A stretch of DNA of 64,000 nt from Cyanobium sp. CH-040 (GTDB lineage: Bacteria; Cyanobacteriota; Cyanobacteriia; PCC-6307; Cyanobiaceae): the NCBI RefSeq assembly GCF_024346135.1, contig NZ_JAGQCJ010000010.1, positions 1 through 64,000 of the forward strand, read 5' to 3'. The notes beneath the pieces were generated by a model. That model did no database searches, was not told the origin of the DNA, and saw only the letters and a list, made by a program, of their open reading frames with translations. The position numbers were made by a program, and so were the translations under genes. Positions 53,198 to 62,432 of this stretch are shown in pieces (the first letter of the stretch is position 1; each line of letters starts with the position of its first letter).

Positions 53198-55281
53198 TGC
53201 CTCAGCAACCGCCTTTTCCCCGCTCGATGCTGCGGGCCAGCGCCGCTGAACTCATCGAAGAGCAGCTGGTGGTGGTGGAGGGTGAGATCCCCGCCGATCT
53301 GCAGGGCCATCTGTTCCTGATCGCCCCGGTGGGTTCCGTCAGTTCCGACGGCCTTCCCAACCCCGACGACAGCCATGTGTGGAACGGCAACGGGCTGATC
53401 CATCGCTTCGATCTCAACCAGACCCCCGGCGGTGGGATTGTCCTCACCACCCGCCTGGCCCGCACGCCCTGCTTCTGGGCCGATCTCGCCACCCGGCCCG
53501 GCAGTGCCGCTGCCGGGCTCGGCTTCAGCGACTGGGGCATGTCGCGGTTCTCGGTGCATCTGGGCATGCGCAATCAGCTCAACACCGCCTTCGTGCCGAT
53601 GCGCTTCGGGCCCGATGAGCCCACCCGCCTGCTGCTCACCTTCGACGGCGGCCGTCCCTACGAGATCGATCCGGTGACCCTGCAGGTGGTGACACCGGTG
53701 GGCACCAACGTGGAGTGGCGGCCCGGTGCCGACCTGCCCCTGCCCTTCCCGCCGGTGCTGAGCACGGCCCACCCGGTGTTCGATCCGGCCACGGCCACCC
53801 TGTTCACGGTGAATTACGGGCGCTCCACCGGCAACTTCCTCGACACCATTCCCCTGGTGGACCGGTTGGACCGGCTGGCCGGCGCCGTGGCACAGGTGTT
53901 CCGGCCCCTGGCCCAGCTCGCGGGACTGCTGCTGGCCCCCGTGCGCTCCCTCCTGCGTCGGCGGCTGGGAGTGGCCGACTTCGTGCATCTGCTGGCCTGG
54001 GACGGCCGCGGACCCCTGCGCCGCTGGTCCCTGGTGGATGAGAGGGGCGAGCCCCTGCGCATCGACCAGACCATGCACCAGATCGGGGTGAGCCGCGATT
54101 ACCTGGTGCTGGCCGACACGTCGCTGAAGTTCGGCCTCGAGCAGCTGCTCTCCCGCCCCTTCCGCCGCTGCCCCGCCCTGAACCGGCTGCTGCGCCGCCT
54201 GCTCACCCGTCCCCAGAAGCCGGACACCACCCTCTACGTGGTGCGCCGCGGCGATCTCAGCAGCAGCGCGCCCATGGTTGGAGAGAAGGCAGGTGCTGCC
54301 GAGACAGGTTCCCCAGTGATCGCCCGGCGGCTGGTGATTCCGCTGGAAGTGGGCCACTTCCTGGTGGACTGGGCCAACCCAGGGGGGCGCATCAGCCTGC
54401 ACGCCGCCCACGAGTGCGCCACCGACGTGTCGGAGTGGGTCCGCCCGGAGGACGTTTCCGCCCTGGACGGCCGGCCCCTCGATCCGGCGCTGCGGGGCAT
54501 GATCGCCGTGGGCGCCATGGATCTGGGCCGCCTGGGGCGCTACGAGATCGACGGGGAGACCGGTGCGTTTCTGGCGCGGACCCTGCACGACCAAAGCCTC
54601 ACCTGGGGGATCGGTCTCTACACCTGCCGCCGGGATGTGGATCCGTCCGCTGCCCCCGACGGCCGCCTGTCGTCCATCTACTGGCAGTCCCTGGGCTTCT
54701 GGGCCGACCTGCTGCCGGAGTTTCTGCGGCGCCTCTATGCCGACTACCCCCATCGTCTGGTGCCGCTGCCGGAGCTGCTGGAGGGGCCCGCTGCCGGCGG
54801 TGGCCGGCCCTCGGCGCTGTTCCGGGTGGACACGGCCACGATGACCATCGCCGATGCCTACCCCTTCCCTCAGCGGCAGCTGGCCGGCGGCGAATGGCAG
54901 ACCTGGGTGTGCAATTCGCCCCAGTTCGTGCCCCGGATCAGGCCCGCTGCAGCGCCCGCTGCGGCGGCCGATCCCGACACTGACGGCTGGATCCTCTGCG
55001 TCGCCATCAGCGAGCAGGCCAAGGAGCTGTGGATCTTCGACGCGGCTCACCTGGCCCTCGGCCCCCTCTGCCGCCTGGCCCATCCCCGCTTCGATCCGGG
55101 CTACACCATCCACACCACCTGGCTGGAGTGCATCGAACCGCGCAGCGCTGCCTACTGCGTCGATGCACGGGCCGACTATGACCCCAGACTGGAGCGCGTT
55201 CCGGACGTGGTGCGCGAGCTGTTCGAGCAGCACGTGTACCCCCACGTTGAACCGTGCCCACGTCCCCCGGTTACTCCCTGA
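53197..55281 (+). CDS. Second carotenoid cleavage oxygenase, paralogue of the upstream gene
   Basis: A 694-residue RPE65-family protein. Iron-site His contexts: STAHPVFDPATA, MHQIGVSRDYLVLAD, LHAAHECATDVSEW and TIHTTWLECI, all intact. It shares the unusual architecture of the first gene with a shorter helical insert (VDRLDRLAGAVAQVFRPLAQ, LLLAPVRSLLRRR), indicating tandem duplication followed by strong divergence. The ATG overlaps the upstream stop by one base. Its last 28 bases overlap the start of the cyclase gene. Substrate unknown; two paralogues could act on different carotenoids or successive bonds. Confidence 0.87.
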   Translation: MPQQPPFPRSMLRASAAELIEEQLVVVEGEIPADLQGHLFLIAPVGSVSSDGLPNPDDSHVWNGNGLIHRFDLNQTPGGGIVLTTRLARTPCFWADLATRPGSAAAGLGFSDWGMSRFSVHLGMRNQLNTAFVPMRFGPDEPTRLLLTFDGGRPYEIDPVTLQVVTPVGTNVEWRPGADLPLPFPPVLSTAHPVFDPATATLFTVNYGRSTGNFLDTIPLVDRLDRLAGAVAQVFRPLAQLAGLLLAPVRSLLRRRLGVADFVHLLAWDGRGPLRRWSLVDERGEPLRIDQTMHQIGVSRDYLVLADTSLKFGLEQLLSRPFRRCPALNRLLRRLLTRPQKPDTTLYVVRRGDLSSSAPMVGEKAGAAETGSPVIARRLVIPLEVGHFLVDWANPGGRISLHAAHECATDVSEWVRPEDVSALDGRPLDPALRGMIAVGAMDLGRLGRYEIDGETGAFLARTLHDQSLTWGIGLYTCRRDVDPSAAPDGRLSSIYWQSLGFWADLLPEFLRRLYADYPHRLVPLPELLEGPAAGGGRPSALFRVDTATMTIADAYPFPQRQLAGGEWQTWVCNSPQFVPRIRPAAAPAAAADPDTDGWILCVAISEQAKELWIFDAAHLALGPLCRLAHPRFDPGYTIHTTWLECIEPRSAAYCVDARADYDPRLERVPDVVRELFEQHVYPHVEPCPRPPVTP

Positions 55282-58200
55282 TCGAGACCCTCGAGGAGGG
55301 ACCCTTCGCCCGCATGGTGCGGGTGCTGGATCAGCGCGACGGGCGACTGGTGCTGCTGCGCATGCTGCGCCACGAACGCCCCAGCGCCGAGGCGATCGCC
55401 AGCCTGGAGCATGAGGCGGCGGTGTGCGACGGCCTCGAGGCCGGGGCGACCCTGCCACTGCTGCGGCTGGAGCGGCACCAGGACCTGCCGGTGCTGGTGT
55501 TCGAGGATCCGGGCGGCCAGACCCTGAGCCGCAGGCGCCAGGAGTTCGCCGCCGATCGTGAGCGCTTGCTCAGCCTGATCCGGCACGCCGCCCGTGCCCT
55601 GGGCGCACTGCACCGTCAGGGGCTTCTGCACAACAACCTCAGCCCCCGCTGCCTGCTGCTGGCGGAGGATGGCGCGGTGCGGCTGCTGGCGCTGGAGCAG
55701 GCGGCTCCACTGGGCAACCCGCCGCCCCAGACCCCCGAGCAGCGGCCCCTCGAGGATCTCCTCTACCTCTCTCCGGAGGCCAGCGGACGGCTGCAGCGGA
55801 CCCCGGACCGTCGCAGCGATCTCTACGCCCTCGGCATCTGCCTCTACGACCTGCTCACCGGCCGTACCCCCTTCGCCGCCAGTGATCCGATGGCGGTGAT
55901 CCATGGGCACCTCGCCCGCTCTCCCGAACCGCCCCACCAGCTCGAGCCCGGGATTCCGGACGCCCTCTCGGCCCTGGTGCTCAAGCTGCTGGCCAAGCAG
56001 CCCGACGACCGCTACCAGACCATCCACGGTCTGCTGGCCGACCTGGGGGAGTGTTCCAGCCAGTTGCAGCGCCTGGGGAGGATCGAGCCCTTCGCCCTGG
56101 GCAGTGCCGACCGCGGCGATCGCCTGGTGATTCCCAAGCGGCTGTTCGGCCGTGCCAGCGACCGCCAGCGTCTGCTGGTGCGGGTGGAACAGGCCCTGGC
56201 GGGGGCGGTGGCGATGGTGGGGCTCAGCGGGGCGGCCGGGGTCGGCAAATCGAGCCTGATCGACTCGCTGCGGCCAGCCCTGCAGCACCGCCGCTGCCTG
56301 GTCGCGGAGGGCAAGTGCGATCAGCTGGGGCTGAACATCCCCTACGCGCCCCTGATCCAGTGCTTCGCGGCGCTGGCGCGTCAGGTGCTGAGCCAGGACG
56401 CGGAGGCTCTGCAGGCCTGGCGCCGGCGGCTGCAGAGCGCTCTCGGGGGTGCGGCCCAGCTGCTGGTGGAGGTGCTGCCGGAACTCGGGCTGATCCTCGG
56501 GCCCCAGCCCCAGCCCGAACCGCTGCCCCCGGTGGAGGCTCAGAACCGCTTCCGCCAGGTGGTACTGCGCTTCCTGGCGGTGTTCGCCCAGCCGGACCAT
56601 CCCCTGGTGCTGGTGCTGGACGACCTCCAGTGGGCCGATCAGGGCTCCCTGAGCATCCTTCGGGAGCTGCTGCTCCGCGACGGCCTGGCGAACCTCCTGG
56701 TGATCGCCGCCTGGCGGGATCAGGAGCTGGGGCCGGCCCATCCGCTGCCGGCGATGCTGCAGCAGCTCGCCAGTCAGGCAGCCCGGCTGGAGACCATCCA
56801 GCTCCAGCCCCTGCAGGCTGACGACGTGAACCACCTGCTGGCGGCCTGCTTCAGCTGCCCGGCCGCCGAGTGCCGGGAACTGGCCCGCCGGTTGCAGGAC
56901 ACCACCGGCGGCAACCCCTTCTTCATCAACCAGTTGCTGCAGAACCTCTTCCGCGAGGGTCACGTGCGCTTCGACGGCCAGCGCTGGATCTGGGATCTGG
57001 GGAGCATCCGGGCCGCCACCTTCCCCGATGACGTGGTGAGCCTGGTGCTGGACGAACTGAAGCGCCTGCCGGCGCCGGTGCGGCGCACCCTCACCCTCGC
57101 CGCCTGCCTGGGCAACCGCTTCGATGCCACGGCCCTGGCGCTGGTGGGCGGCGAGCCCACCGCCACGGTTCGCCGCCATCTGGGCGCGGGCGAGGCGGCC
57201 AACCTGGTGGCCCCTCTGGTGAGCTCCGGGTCACCGGATTCGGCCTACCGCTTCCTGCACGACCGCATCCAGCAGGCGGCCTACGCGGCCCTGGCCGACG
57301 AGCGGGAGCGGGCGGCCATTCACCTGCGGGTGGGCCGGCGCATGCTGGCCGGCCGCGAGGCCCTGGCCGAAGGACAGCTGTTCGACCTGGTGGATCACCT
57401 CAACCGGGGCCGGCCGCTGATCGACGACCCTCGTGAGCGGCTCGAGCTGGCCGGCCTGAATCTGGAGGCCGCCCGCCGGGCCAAGGCCTCGGTGGCCTAC
57501 GCCAACGCCCTCGCCTACCTCGAGCAGGGGGTGACCCTGCTGCCGCCGGACGCCTGGCGCCGGCACCATCGCCTCGCCTACGACCTCCACAAGGACCTGC
57601 TGGAGTCTCAGTACCTCTGCGGCGCGATCGACCAGGCCCAGGACACCGCCGCCATCCTGCTCAGCCACGTGCGCGACCGGCTGCAGCTGGCGGAGGTGCA
57701 GGGGCTGCGGATGATCCTGGCCACGGCCCTCAACCGCATGAGCGAGGTGCTGGAGCTGGGCTATGCGGCCCTGCGCGAGCTGGGTCTGCCCATGCCCCCC
57801 ACCCCGACCGCGGTGCGGCGGGCCCAGCACCTGGAGACCTGGCGCATCCAGCAGCTGCTGCTGGGCCGCTCGATCCCGGCGCTGGCCCACCAGCCGCCGC
57901 TGCAGGACCCCCTGCAGCAGGCACGGCTGACCCTGATGGCCCAGATGATCCCGGCCCTCTACTACCTCGACATGGAGGCCAGCCACCTCTGCTATCTGCG
58001 GATGGCCCGGCTGTCGATGCAGCACGGCCACGCGCCGGTCTCGGCCATGGCCTATCTCGGCCTCGGTCGCTTTCTCGGTGAAGAGCGGGGACGTTTCCTC
58101 CAGCGCCAGCAGTTCGGCCGGGTGGGTCTGCAGCTGGCGGAGCACTACGGCAGCCAGGCCCTGCTCTGCAAGGCCCATTTCCTCTATGGGGGCTTCATCC

Positions 58201-60449
58201 ACGGCTGGAGCGACCCAGCCCTGGAGGCGACGGGCCACCTGCGCCGGGCCTTCGAGGCGGGGATGGCGTCCGGCGATCTGGTGTGGGCCTGCTACGCCAA
58301 CAACGTGCTGTGCATGCAGCTGGTGTTCCTGGGCCGCCCCTACGCCGAGATCGAAGCGGAGAGCCAGCGCTGCCTCGACCATGCCCGGCAGGTGGGTGAG
58401 CACTACACCCCGGTGTTCTTCCTGGTCACGCGGCAGCTGGCGCGCTGCCTGCAGGGCCGCACCCGCGGCGCCACCGACCTCAGTGACGCCGAGTTCGACG
58501 AGCTGGCGCAGCGGACGCTGCTGGAGCAGCGGCCCGAGTTCCGCGTCGCCCTGCACTGGTACCAGCTCTGCAAGACGCAGGTGCTGCTGCAGGCCGGGGA
58601 GCACCACCAGGCCCTGGCGATGGTGCGTGCCGCCCGATCCACCCGTGCCGCCGCCTCAGGGTTGCTGCACGCGGCCGAGGATGACCTGCTGCAGGCCCTC
58701 TGTCTGGCGGCCGTGCTGCCGGAGGAAGGCGATCCCGCCCTGCGGCGGCTTCATCGCCAGAGCCTGCGCCGCCTGGGGCGCGACCTCGATGGCCGAGCCC
58801 GTCTCTGCCCCGCCAACTTCCGCCACCGCGCCCTGCTGGTGCAGGCCGAGACCGCCTGGGTGGACGGCAGGACCGCCCAGGCTCTGGAGCTCTATGGGCT
58901 GGCGATTCAGGCGGCCCTGGAGGCCGGTCATGAACCCCTGGCCGCCTATGCCCATGCCAGGGCGGCTGCCCTGCACCGCAGCCTCGGCGACCCGGTGGCC
59001 GCCCGCGCCCATGCCGAGGAGGCCCGCTACCGCCGGGAGCGGCTGGGGCAGCTGCGGGCCGCCGGCGAGCAGGCCGCCCCCCGGCAGCCGGTGAGCGGCC
59101 TGCTGGGCAGGAGCCTGGATCTGCACAGCCTGATCGAGTCGATGCAGGCCCTCTCCAGGGAGATCCTGCTCGACCGCCTCCTGGATCGGATCGTGGAGAT
59201 CCTCCTGGCGAATGCCGGTGCCGAGCGGGTGGTGCTCGTGCTGGATGCGGGCGAGCAGGCGCTGATCCAGGCCGAGGGCCGGGCCGACCCCCGGCAGGTG
59301 GAGGTGCTGCAGGCCCGGCCGCTGGCCGAGAGCCACGATCTGCCGCTCTCGATCGTGCGCATGGTGCGCCGGCTGCGCCGGCCGGTGGTGCTTGCCGATG
59401 CGGCCGCCGAGGGCGAGTTCCGCCACGATCCGCGGGTGATGGCCGCCGGGCTGCGCTCGGTGCTCTGCCTGCCGCTCACCCTGCAGTCGCAGGTGCTGGG
59501 GGTGGTGTATCTGGAGAACAACCTGGCTAGCGACGTCTTCGGCAGCCTGCGCCTCGAGACCATCGAAATTCTCGGCACCCAGCTGGCCATCTCCCTGGAG
59601 AACGCGCGCCTCTATGGCGAGATGGCGCGGATCAACCGCTCCTACGGCCGCTTCATCCCCCACGAATTTCTGAGCTTTCTGGGCCGCGACAGCATCCTGG
59701 ACGTGGAGCTCGGGGATCAGATCCTCAAGCGGATGACCGTGCTCTTCGCCGACATCCGCGATTTCACGGCGATCTCCGAGCGGCTGACGCCCAAGGAGAG
59801 CTTCGATTTCCTCAACGCCTACCTGCGCCGGGTGGGACCGATCATCCGCGAACACGACGGCTTCATCGACAAGTACATCGGCGATGCCGTGATGGCGCTG
59901 TTCCCCCGCAGCGCCGCCGATGCGGTAAGGGCGGCCCTGGCGATCCAGCGCGAGGTGGCCGCCTACAACCGCGACCGCCGCGCCGTCGATGGCGCACCGC
60001 TGCGCATCGGCATCGGCATCCACACGGGTGATCTGATGCTGGGCACCGTCGGTGAGGAGGAGCGGATGGAGAGCACCGTGATCTCCGATGCGGTCAACCT
60101 GGCGGACCGCGTGGAGGACCTCACCAAGACCTTCGGCTGCGGCATCGCCCTCACCGCCGACACCCTCGAGGACGTCGCCGCTTCCCTGCCGGTGACGGTT
60201 CGCTCCCTCGGGGATCTGCAGGTGCGGGGCAAGTCGCTGCCGGTGAAGGTGCTCGAGCTGATCGACGATGGCGGCCACCCCGGCGGCGGTGCCGCCAGGC
60301 GGGCCACCCTGGAGCGGTTCGAGATGGGCGTGGAGGCTTTTCACGCCGGCCGCTTCACGACCGCCGCCGAGGCGTTCGCAGCGGTGCTGCGGGAGGATCC
60401 GGAGGACACGGTGGCCGCCCAGTTCCTGCGCCGCTGCACCGATGGCTGA
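55254..60449 (+). CDS. Giant signalling protein: pseudokinase, AAA-type ATPase, TPR-like region, GAF, class III nucleotide cyclase
   Basis: A 1731-residue protein from GTG. Residues 5-265 have the Ser/Thr kinase fold but lack catalysis: the HRD loop reads LHNNLSPRCLLL, DFG reads ALE, and the VAxK Lys is absent. About 295-500 is an ATPase with Walker A GLSGAAGVGKSSLI and Walker B LVLVLDDLQWAD. About 700-1260 is helical, TPR-like. GAF is about 1290-1455. The cyclase (about 1490-1670) has metal Asp residues in VLFADIRDF and IGDAVMALF, a Lys in FIDKYIGD, and Asn/Arg in SDAVNLADRVED; the usual Thr/Asp is Ala, so base specificity is uncertain. The architecture parallels cyanobacterial kinase-ATPase-GAF-histidine kinase sensors with the output swapped. 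Overlaps both neighbours. Confidence 0.9.
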   Translation: MPTSPGYSLIETLEEGPFARMVRVLDQRDGRLVLLRMLRHERPSAEAIASLEHEAAVCDGLEAGATLPLLRLERHQDLPVLVFEDPGGQTLSRRRQEFAADRERLLSLIRHAARALGALHRQGLLHNNLSPRCLLLAEDGAVRLLALEQAAPLGNPPPQTPEQRPLEDLLYLSPEASGRLQRTPDRRSDLYALGICLYDLLTGRTPFAASDPMAVIHGHLARSPEPPHQLEPGIPDALSALVLKLLAKQPDDRYQTIHGLLADLGECSSQLQRLGRIEPFALGSADRGDRLVIPKRLFGRASDRQRLLVRVEQALAGAVAMVGLSGAAGVGKSSLIDSLRPALQHRRCLVAEGKCDQLGLNIPYAPLIQCFAALARQVLSQDAEALQAWRRRLQSALGGAAQLLVEVLPELGLILGPQPQPEPLPPVEAQNRFRQVVLRFLAVFAQPDHPLVLVLDDLQWADQGSLSILRELLLRDGLANLLVIAAWRDQELGPAHPLPAMLQQLASQAARLETIQLQPLQADDVNHLLAACFSCPAAECRELARRLQDTTGGNPFFINQLLQNLFREGHVRFDGQRWIWDLGSIRAATFPDDVVSLVLDELKRLPAPVRRTLTLAACLGNRFDATALALVGGEPTATVRRHLGAGEAANLVAPLVSSGSPDSAYRFLHDRIQQAAYAALADERERAAIHLRVGRRMLAGREALAEGQLFDLVDHLNRGRPLIDDPRERLELAGLNLEAARRAKASVAYANALAYLEQGVTLLPPDAWRRHHRLAYDLHKDLLESQYLCGAIDQAQDTAAILLSHVRDRLQLAEVQGLRMILATALNRMSEVLELGYAALRELGLPMPPTPTAVRRAQHLETWRIQQLLLGRSIPALAHQPPLQDPLQQARLTLMAQMIPALYYLDMEASHLCYLRMARLSMQHGHAPVSAMAYLGLGRFLGEERGRFLQRQQFGRVGLQLAEHYGSQALLCKAHFLYGGFIHGWSDPALEATGHLRRAFEAGMASGDLVWACYANNVLCMQLVFLGRPYAEIEAESQRCLDHARQVGEHYTPVFFLVTRQLARCLQGRTRGATDLSDAEFDELAQRTLLEQRPEFRVALHWYQLCKTQVLLQAGEHHQALAMVRAARSTRAAASGLLHAAEDDLLQALCLAAVLPEEGDPALRRLHRQSLRRLGRDLDGRARLCPANFRHRALLVQAETAWVDGRTAQALELYGLAIQAALEAGHEPLAAYAHARAAALHRSLGDPVAARAHAEEARYRRERLGQLRAAGEQAAPRQPVSGLLGRSLDLHSLIESMQALSREILLDRLLDRIVEILLANAGAERVVLVLDAGEQALIQAEGRADPRQVEVLQARPLAESHDLPLSIVRMVRRLRRPVVLADAAAEGEFRHDPRVMAAGLRSVLCLPLTLQSQVLGVVYLENNLASDVFGSLRLETIEILGTQLAISLENARLYGEMARINRSYGRFIPHEFLSFLGRDSILDVELGDQILKRMTVLFADIRDFTAISERLTPKESFDFLNAYLRRVGPIIREHDGFIDKYIGDAVMALFPRSAADAVRAALAIQREVAAYNRDRRAVDGAPLRIGIGIHTGDLMLGTVGEEERMESTVISDAVNLADRVEDLTKTFGCGIALTADTLEDVAASLPVTVRSLGDLQVRGKSLPVKVLELIDDGGHPGGGAARRATLERFEMGVEAFHAGRFTTAAEAFAAVLREDPEDTVAAQFLRRCTDG

Positions 60450-61053
60450 AGCCCTGCTGGATCAACTGCTCCCCGCCCTGCGTTCCCCGCTGGGGGCCCT
60501 GGCCTTCGTGCCCCTCTACGCCCTGTGGGTGACGCTGCTGCTGCCAGGGGTGTGGGCCTCGATGCTGGCCGGTGCGCTCTACGGTCCGTGGTGGGGCAGT
60601 GCGGTGGTGTTCGTGGGCGCCTGCCTGGGGGCCGAGGCCGCCTTCCTGCTGGGCCGCGGCTGGCTGCGGCAGTGGGCCCGCCGCCGCCTCGCCGCCGTGC
60701 CCAGGCTGCTGGCGATCGAGCAGGCCGTGAGCCGCGAGGGGCTGCGGCTGGTGCTGCTCACCCGCCTGTCGCCGGCCTTCCCGTTTTCCCTGCTCAACCT
60801 CGCCTACGGCCTCAGCGAGGTGAGCCTGCGCGACTACTCGATCGGCCTGATCGGCATCCTGCCGGGCACGATCCTGTTCTGCGGCCTGGGGGCGCTGGCC
60901 GGTGATGTGGCCCGCTTCGGCGAGGTGCTCAGCGGCCAGGCCGACGCCACCACCTGGACCCTGCGGCTGGTGGGCGTGCTGGCCACCGTGGGTTCGGTGT
61001 GGCTGGTGGGACGGGCGGCGCGGCAGGCCCTGGGCGCCGACAGCGACGCGTGA
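60442..61053 (+). CDS. TVP38/TMEM64 (DedA-like) membrane protein
   Basis: A 203-residue protein with about five membrane helices. Family marks are LLLPGVWASMLAGALYGPWW, VVFVGACLGAEAAFLLGRGW and LVLLTRLSPAFPFSLLNLAY followed by GILPGTILFCGLGALAGD. Such proteins are scramblase- or transporter-like and act in membrane lipid or ion homeostasis. Its ATG overlaps the last 8 bases of the cyclase gene, so it belongs to the same coupled series. Confidence 0.88.
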   Translation: MAEALLDQLLPALRSPLGALAFVPLYALWVTLLLPGVWASMLAGALYGPWWGSAVVFVGACLGAEAAFLLGRGWLRQWARRRLAAVPRLLAIEQAVSREGLRLVLLTRLSPAFPFSLLNLAYGLSEVSLRDYSIGLIGILPGTILFCGLGALAGDVARFGEVLSGQADATTWTLRLVGVLATVGSVWLVGRAARQALGADSDA

Positions 61054-61096
61054 GCCAACCCCGCAGGACAGCCGCCGGCACCAGTCGAGCCACCGA

Positions 61097-61426
61097 TCAG
61101 CGCTGCCTGCGGAGGGACGTGCCCCGGTTTCTGTTCGAACCTGCCGTGGCCGTGTCGGTGGTGGCTGCCACGGCAGTGGCTGTTGGTTTGGCATCGCCAG
61201 CGCGCTTCTTGCCGCGCGGTCCGCTGTTCTCGGCAGCCGTCAGTGACACCGGACTGAGGGAACGTCCTTCGGCTGAGACGTGGTTGGCGGGATGGCGGGG
61301 ATGGATGGATGTGAGGGAGAGAACCACGATGGCGGTGGCCGTGGAGGCGGCGATCGCGATCAGGGCGGTGTGCGGCCGCGCAGCGCCGATGGCCGGTTGT
61401 GAGATGGCGGCGGGAAGGGTGGACAT
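61097..61426 (-). CDS. Doubtful small membrane protein
   Basis: A 109-residue frame starting MSTLPAAISQPAIGAARPHT, with one hydrophobic segment (ALIAIAASTATAIVVLSL) and a polar, basic, Ser/Thr/Ala-rich tail ending GTSLRRQR. The layout (short head, one helix, disordered tail) is plausible for a small exported or membrane protein, and it faces a region without other genes. No family recognised and no clear ribosome site, so it may be a chance frame in GC-rich DNA. Confidence 0.35.
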   Translation of the reverse strand: MSTLPAAISQPAIGAARPHTALIAIAASTATAIVVLSLTSIHPRHPANHVSAEGRSLSPVSLTAAENSGPRGKKRAGDAKPTATAVAATTDTATAGSNRNRGTSLRRQR

Positions 61427-61548
61427 GGCTGGGGAGTTCGTGAGGTGGAGGATGGGCTCATCCCCTTGAACACCACAAGCATGTCGGGGTCCATTCCGCT
61501 GGGCTCGTGACGCGCTGACTGGCAGCCGTCATGATGAGGGGAGCAACG

Positions 61549-61564
61549 TGTCATGGAGATGACA
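61549..61564. promoter_or_regulatory. Candidate Crp/Fnr-type operator
   Basis: TGTCATGGAGATGACA is a 16-bp palindrome with TGTCA-N6-TGACA geometry, equal in spacing to classical Crp sites (TGTGA-N6-TCACA). It lies 129 bases upstream of the Crp/Fnr gene and could serve autoregulation. Confidence 0.45.
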
Positions 61565-61692
61565 GCTGGCCGTTCCCTGAGTTTCCGTGGGCTTCCTGCC
61601 TGTGTTCGATAACGGTTGAACGACGCATCAGTTGCCCATCAGCTGCGCCGTGAAGGGCGGCGGCCGTCCGTTGTTTCCCTCGTAACCCTGGA

Positions 61693-62391
61693 ATGCAAGT
61701 CGCTCCCTCGTGCGATGTTTCTGAGTTAGCGGCCTTCCCGTTGTTTACTGGACTTGAGGATTCCTTGCTGCAGCGATTTCTTGAGGACCATCGTGTGTTG
61801 TTGGTGCCTGCGGCTCAGCAGATTGTCTTCGAGGCGGATTGGAGTGAGGGTCTGTTTCTGATTCGAACCGGGATCGTCAAGGTCCGCAGCATCAATGTTC
61901 ATGGCGGCGAGGTGGTGGTGGCTCTGCTGGGAATCGGCGACATGTTCGGTGAGCTGGCGATGCTGCAGGGCCATGGACGCCGCTCCGCCGATGTGGTGGC
62001 CCTGACGCCGCTCGAAGTGGTGAAGCTGCGCTGGTCGGGTCTTCAGCAGGAACTGCAGCGCTCACCATCGTTCGCCCTGGCGATGGCACGGCTTCAGGCC
62101 GCACGCCTCCTGGCCATGGGCAAACGGTTCACGTTGCGGGGAGAAGATGCCACAACCCGCGTTCTGGCCACCCTGCTGGAGCTGGCCCGTTGCAACAGCG
62201 ATGGTCAGGATCCCCAGGGTGTGATCCCATGCCTCAGTCAGACCGAGATCGCCACCATCAGTGGTTTGGCGAGGGGCACCACCTCCAAGATCCTCACCCA
62301 GCTGCGCACCCGCGGCACGCTGGTGGACACCCCCACCGGGCTGCAGATCGCGGATCTCAAGCCGCTGCGCAAGCGAGGCCTGATCAGCTAG
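61693..62391 (+). CDS. Crp/Fnr-family transcription regulator
   Basis: A 232-residue regulator. The sensor barrel (about 12-125) includes FPLFTGLEDSLLQRFLEDHR, GLFLIRTGIVKVRSINVHGG and LLGIGDMFGELAMLQGHGRR with the GE of the ligand-binding cassette; the RSA in GRRSADVVAL resembles the cNMP phosphate-binding RxA motif. A dimerisation helix and a C-terminal winged helix follow (LSQTEIATISGLARGTTSKI, LTQLRTRGTLVDTPTGLQIA). No Cys cluster of the Fnr iron-sulphur type is seen. Together these favour a cyclic nucleotide as ligand. A 5-6-5 palindrome lies upstream. Confidence 0.92.
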   Translation: MQVAPSCDVSELAAFPLFTGLEDSLLQRFLEDHRVLLVPAAQQIVFEADWSEGLFLIRTGIVKVRSINVHGGEVVVALLGIGDMFGELAMLQGHGRRSADVVALTPLEVVKLRWSGLQQELQRSPSFALAMARLQAARLLAMGKRFTLRGEDATTRVLATLLELARCNSDGQDPQGVIPCLSQTEIATISGLARGTTSKILTQLRTRGTLVDTPTGLQIADLKPLRKRGLIS

Positions 62392-62432
62392 GCAGCCGTG
62401 CGGTCCCACCGGGGGGTGCGGGGGGCCTGATC

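Larger units (their letters stand above)
61054..61692. other. Long intergenic region
   Basis: 639 bases between the TVP38 gene and the Crp/Fnr gene. It contains one doubtful small minus-strand frame (61097-61426), a HIP1 octamer near 61350 and the palindrome at 61549-61564. No terminator with a T-run was found after the TVP38 stop. Confidence 0.5.

Noticed and set aside
53179-57179. Long minus-strand frames (759 and 667 codons) over the second carotenoid oxygenase and the cyclase
   Set aside because: Antisense artefacts of strong third-position GC; sense frames contain complete catalytic motifs.
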